Assembly (NCBI RefSeq): GCF_937967675.1
Contig: NZ_CALBSN010000011.1
Span: forward strand, 1 to 23,959
Length of the DNA: 23,959 bases
Direction of reading: 5' to 3'
From: an uncultured Flavobacterium sp.
Lineage (GTDB): Bacteria > Bacteroidota > Bacteroidia > Flavobacteriales > Flavobacteriaceae
How positions within the stretch are numbered: the first letter of the stretch is position 1; each line of letters begins with the position of its first letter. The notes beneath the pieces were generated by a model. That model was not told the origin of the DNA. It saw nothing but the letters and a program-made list of their open reading frames with translations, and searched no databases. Both the position numbers and the translations under genes were made by a program. Shown one piece after another: positions 21,631 to 23,959 of this stretch.

Positions 21631-22500
21631 ATGGGAACTTGGGGAACAGCCATAAAAGACAGTGACGCATTTGCTGACATTTACAGTGAATTTTTCGACC
21701 TATACAATAAAGGCGGACAACCCGAAATTATTTCCAAAAAAATTGTAGACGACAATTGGGAAATTCTCGAAATAGAAGAAGAAAAGAATAGTTTGTGGTT
21801 TGCTCTTGCTTTAGCCCAATGGGAGACAAAATCTCTTGATCCAAAAGTATTATCGACAGTCGAAGAAATAATTTCATCGGGTGCTGACCTGAAAATTTGG
21901 CTTGACCTTGGAGCAAGTGAACAACACATAAAGAAGCGAAAAATTGCACTTGACAAGTTCCTTGAAAAAATAAAATCAGACAGACCTAAGGCCAAACCAA
22001 GAAAAAGAGAAAAATTAAAAACGCCAATTTTCGCCACAGGAGACTGCTTAGTTTTTAAATTGACGAATGGAAATTATGGCGGTGCAGTTGTCTTAGCGAC
22101 AGACAATAATCCTGAGACTGCATACAATTTAGTAGCTACAACAAGACTAAATCAAAGCAACAAACCGACACTCAAAGACTTTGAGAATGCCGAAGTTCTA
22201 ATTTGCAATTTTGGACAGTGGCAAGACAAAGTAGATGTAACTTGGTATATGCCTGACTTATTTTATAAAGACTATGCCGACAAATACGAAAACATTGGTA
22301 AAATTTCGGTGGACTTAGAATATGACACAAAGAATTATGACGGAAAAGGTTATTTATTCAAACCTTCTTATACATCAGGCTGGAGTATGAACAGTTCAGC
22401 AGAAAGACAATTTGAATCCGAGTTAACGAAACCGAAACCGACAAAAACTATAACCATTAAGCAACTGACTAAAAAAGAGAAATGGTGGAAAGTATTCTAA
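21631..22500 (+). CDS. Cassette 1 gene: protein with DUF4259-like N terminus
   Basis: 289 aa, no signal peptide or membrane segment. The start MGTWGTAIKDSDAFADIYSE matches the G-x-WG-x2-I-x-DSD-x2-D pattern of DUF4259-type proteins, small helical proteins of unknown function that turn up near toxin and immunity genes. A basic linker (about 117-131, KSDRPKAKPRKREKLK) leads to a second part beginning FATGDCLVFKLTNGNYGGAV, a beta-rich segment with VTWYMPDLFYKDYA and ending KKEKWWKVF. The ATG is 31 bp after the cassette core, with no room for a strong promoter, so expression may depend on upstream sequence. A role in immunity or toxin protection is possible but unproven. Confidence 0.75.
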   Translation: MGTWGTAIKDSDAFADIYSEFFDLYNKGGQPEIISKKIVDDNWEILEIEEEKNSLWFALALAQWETKSLDPKVLSTVEEIISSGADLKIWLDLGASEQHIKKRKIALDKFLEKIKSDRPKAKPRKREKLKTPIFATGDCLVFKLTNGNYGGAVVLATDNNPETAYNLVATTRLNQSNKPTLKDFENAEVLICNFGQWQDKVDVTWYMPDLFYKDYADKYENIGKISVDLEYDTKNYDGKGYLFKPSYTSGWSMNSSAERQFESELTKPKPTKTITIKQLTKKEKWWKVF

Positions 22501-22507
22501 GAAAAAC

Positions 22508-22642
22508 GCCCTATAACACGGGTTTTGCGTCAGGCGGGATGACGTGCAAACTTGGAGCTTTGTGCTTCTACTCAAGTTCAGTGCAGGTTGACAGTTTTGT
22601 GCTCCGAAACCCGCCCGAACGCAAAGCCCGAAAACGTTGTGC
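22508..22642 (+). other. attC-like site 1 (end of cassette 1)
   Basis: 135 bp. The first core GCCCTATAAC complements the cassette 1 start. Outer arms CGGGTTTTGCGT (22519-22530) and ACGCAAAGCCCG (22619-22630) pair with one G-T type mismatch. Inner arms GGCGGG and CCCGCC, then GGAGC and GCTCC, also pair. The end core GTTGTGC (22636-22642) starts cassette 2. Confidence 0.75.
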
Positions 22643-22667
22643 ATAATTTATCAAAACCCGTTAAAAA

Positions 22668-23018
22668 TTGACATTTAAGGAAATTTATAATCTGACAACT
22701 AAATATTATCCATCTGAAATTGATATTTCGGACGGAAAAATGGTTGAAAAAGGTCACGGAAACTTTCAAACATTATCGGAATCGTGGGGCAACGCGGAAT
22801 TGAAAACGGAAAATGAAACTGACTTTATAAAGCTAATGGTTTGGGGACTTTTTTGCGCATATCATAAAAAAGCAATTGACAACTTTCTGAACGGAAAAAA
22901 GACAGTCTCATTGACTGAATTGGATATGGAATATTTGAAATTCAAGTTTGAGGAAAGCCTATTAAATACGGAATTGGAAAATTACGCTGAATTGAGAAAA
23001 GAATATAAAACCGAATAA
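22668..23018 (+). CDS. Cassette 2 gene: 116-aa protein of unknown function
   Basis: 116 aa, acidic, no signal or membrane segment. It starts at a TTG (22668; MTFKEIYNLTTKYYPSEIDI) 32 bp after the cassette core. An ATG at residue 25 (MVEKGHG) is the alternative, but the TTG start keeps a well-formed helix and most of the cassette coding. The remainder (SESWGNAELKTENETDFIKL, GLFCAYHKKAIDNFL, LTELDMEYLKFKFEESLL, ENYAELRKEYKTE) is predicted helical. I do not recognise a family. Confidence 0.6.
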   Translation: MTFKEIYNLTTKYYPSEIDISDGKMVEKGHGNFQTLSESWGNAELKTENETDFIKLMVWGLFCAYHKKAIDNFLNGKKTVSLTELDMEYLKFKFEESLLNTELENYAELRKEYKTE

Positions 23019-23028
23019 AAAAAACTAT

Positions 23029-23161
23029 GCACAACACCGTGTATAAAAAATTGCTAGTTTTAGTTAACACAAAGGTTGTTGCTTGTTTGCCGGCTTCCGA
23101 TTTTCCTACGGAAAATCCTCGCCCTCAAACACGCAACTTTCCATACACGAACACGTTAGGC
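23029..23161 (+). other. attC-like site 2 (end of cassette 2)
   Basis: 133 bp. GCACAAC core complements the GTTGTGC start of cassette 2. Arms CGTGTAT (23038-23044) and ATACACG (23143-23149) pair. Inside, GTTGCTTGTTTG and CAAACACGCAAC pair with one mismatch, and GATTTTCC-TAC-GGAAAATC is a perfect 8-bp tip hairpin. The end core GTTAGGC (23155-23161) starts cassette 3. Confidence 0.75.
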
Positions 23162-23196
23162 GTCATTTATCCGCAGAACTTAAAAAGAAAGAAAAC

Positions 23197-23775
23197 ATGA
23201 AAAAAATACTGAATATTATTATTTTATTGTTCTCGTCTGGAACTATGTTTAGTCAAAATGAAAATCTTAACCAAACTAAATATCAATTTGCAAAAAATGT
23301 TTTTGAAAAAGAGTATTTAAAAACAACTTATGAAAAGTTTGACGGAAAAATAATAATCGAAAACGAGACGACAATTAAATATGATGAAAAAACTTTAATT
23401 ATTCCAAACTTAAAAAATGAATTTAAACTAATCTTCACAAAGGGAATTTTTTATCCAAATATTGTAACTGGAAACCAAATTGCCGAAGTAAAGACGAAAA
23501 TTGAATTGGAAAAAATGACAGAAAATGAAAGAGTTTTTTATAATATGACTAGAACTGATTCTTTAACTATTGGAAATTTTGACGAACTAACATTACTTAA
23601 TCCAAATTACCAAACTAAACGATTCTTAATTTGGATATACCGAAAAGGAATGGCGAATCCAACTGAATGGTATTTTGAATTACAGAATATAAAAGCAAAC
23701 GAAAAAACAATTCTAATCGAATTTATAGAAAACGCTGAATTGACATTTATCAAAAAAGGAACTATAATAATTTAA
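23197..23775 (+). CDS. Cassette 3 gene: exported protein of unknown function
   Basis: 192 aa. MKKILNIIILLFSSGTMFSQ is a clear signal peptide, cleaved probably after TMFS, so the protein is exported. The frame is open further upstream, but that lies inside attC site 2 and is not coding. The ATG at 23197 is 36 bp after the cassette core. The mature part has a coiled-rich start (FAKNVFEKEYLKTTYEKFDG), beta-type segments (KIIIENETTIKYDEKTLIIP) and LIWIYRKGMANPTEWYFELQ; no family is recognised. Confidence 0.72.
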   Translation: MKKILNIIILLFSSGTMFSQNENLNQTKYQFAKNVFEKEYLKTTYEKFDGKIIIENETTIKYDEKTLIIPNLKNEFKLIFTKGIFYPNIVTGNQIAEVKTKIELEKMTENERVFYNMTRTDSLTIGNFDELTLLNPNYQTKRFLIWIYRKGMANPTEWYFELQNIKANEKTILIEFIENAELTFIKKGTIII

Positions 23776-23780
23776 ACGAA

Positions 23781-23913
23781 CGCCTAACAGGCGTTTGGCA
23801 AGATTGCGAATTTTGTAGTAAATTCATGTTTATTTCTCGCAAGAAATTTTATCTTTGATAGAAAACAATCGGTTCCGAAGTTCGCAACCTCGCCAAGCGC
23901 CGGAACGTCAGGC
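23781..23913 (+). other. attC-like site 3 (end of cassette 3)
   Basis: About 133 bp. CGCCTAAC core complements the GTTAGGCG start of cassette 3. Arms GGCGTTTGGC (23790-23799) and GCCAAGCGCC (23892-23901) pair with one mismatch. Inner TTGCGAA (23804-23810) and TTCGCAA (23881-23887) pair exactly. The end core reads GTCAGGC (23907-23913), one base off GTTAGGC. A following element is expected beyond the window. Confidence 0.75.
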
Positions 23914-23959
23914 TGTGAAAAAACTCTCATTTCTTCTAAAAACTCTTATTTCACAAAGC

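Larger units (their letters stand above)
21601..23907 (+). mobile_element. Array of three integron-type gene cassettes, no integrase in the window
   Basis: Cassette 1 (21601-22636), cassette 2 (22637-23155) and cassette 3 (23156-23907) each start with a GTTRRRY-like core, hold one gene in the same direction, and end in a 130-135 bp foldable site that opens with the complement of that cassette's own start: GTTATAGGGC/GCCCTATAAC, GTTGTGCAT/ATGCACAAC, GTTAGGCG/CGCCTAAC. This matching is the diagnostic of circularisable integron cassettes. No intI is present, so it is either a CALIN or the far part of a longer array. The array continues toward the right edge. Confidence 0.75.

Noticed and set aside
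23083..23196. Longer N terminus of the cassette 3 protein
   Set aside because: It would translate through attC-like site 2 and bury the signal peptide.
1..23959. tRNA genes and classical insertion sequences
   Set aside because: No cloverleaf-like stretch with a GGTTCGA-type T arm and no transposase ORF was found by eye.

Overview
The window looks like a chromosome segment of a low-GC member of the Flavobacteriaceae (Flavobacterium or a close relative). The 16S rRNA 5' end carries the Bacteroidetes-type GATGAACGCTAGCGGCAGGC start. Promoters fit the Bacteroidetes pattern (TTG, about 19-22 bp, TAnnTTTG), Shine-Dalgarno sequences are largely absent, and gene content and order (thrS-infC-rpmI-rplT; tgt-LptF/G-EamA-accA) are flavobacterial. 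This identification rests on sequence reading only.

Layout. 1-352: 5' third of a 16S rRNA gene on the minus strand, preceded by about 1.2 kb of gene-free DNA with three tandem rRNA promoters and several dispersed palindromic repeats. 1626-4905: translation operon thrS, infC (non-ATG start), rpmI, rplT, ending in a strong terminator. The last half of rplT plus its terminator is repeated directly downstream as a relic (5114-5404), among four copies of a 20-bp palindromic repeat. 5475-6428 (minus): two small exported-protein genes that look like integron-type gene cassettes with one attC-like site. 6536-8152: rlmF and a DinB-like protein. 8154-9440 (minus): secreted glutamine-amidotransferase-like protein.

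9501-12192: a candidate undescribed signalling locus. Four minus-strand genes abut or overlap: a 102-aa protein ending in a CPKCC-containing tail, a polytopic membrane protein, a NarL-type histidine kinase and a LuxR-type response regulator. Just past them, divergently, lies an array of three 'CGTAAAAATAC' operator-like sites (two direct with 22-bp period, one inverted), a TAGTTTTG promoter box and a 47-aa single-pass membrane microprotein. My inference is that the response regulator controls the microprotein.

12289-18191 (minus): housekeeping genes dnaB, accA, an EamA transporter, an LptF/LptG-type permease and tgt. 18687-20545: split transketolase (N and C subunits) with promoter and terminator. 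20714-21097 (minus): HU-family protein with a phased array of three CCCTAGGG-like palindromes (22 bp apart) upstream of its promoter.

21528 to the end: a chain of three gene cassettes. Each is bounded by a GTTRRRY-type core and followed by a 130-140 bp foldable attC-like site whose first core complements the start of its own cassette. No integrase gene is visible, so this looks like a CALIN (attC cluster lacking an integrase) or the tail of a larger integron. The cassette genes encode a DUF4259-like protein, an unknown 116-aa protein and a secreted 192-aa protein. The shared architecture at 5845-6428 suggests a second cassette landing site in the same window.
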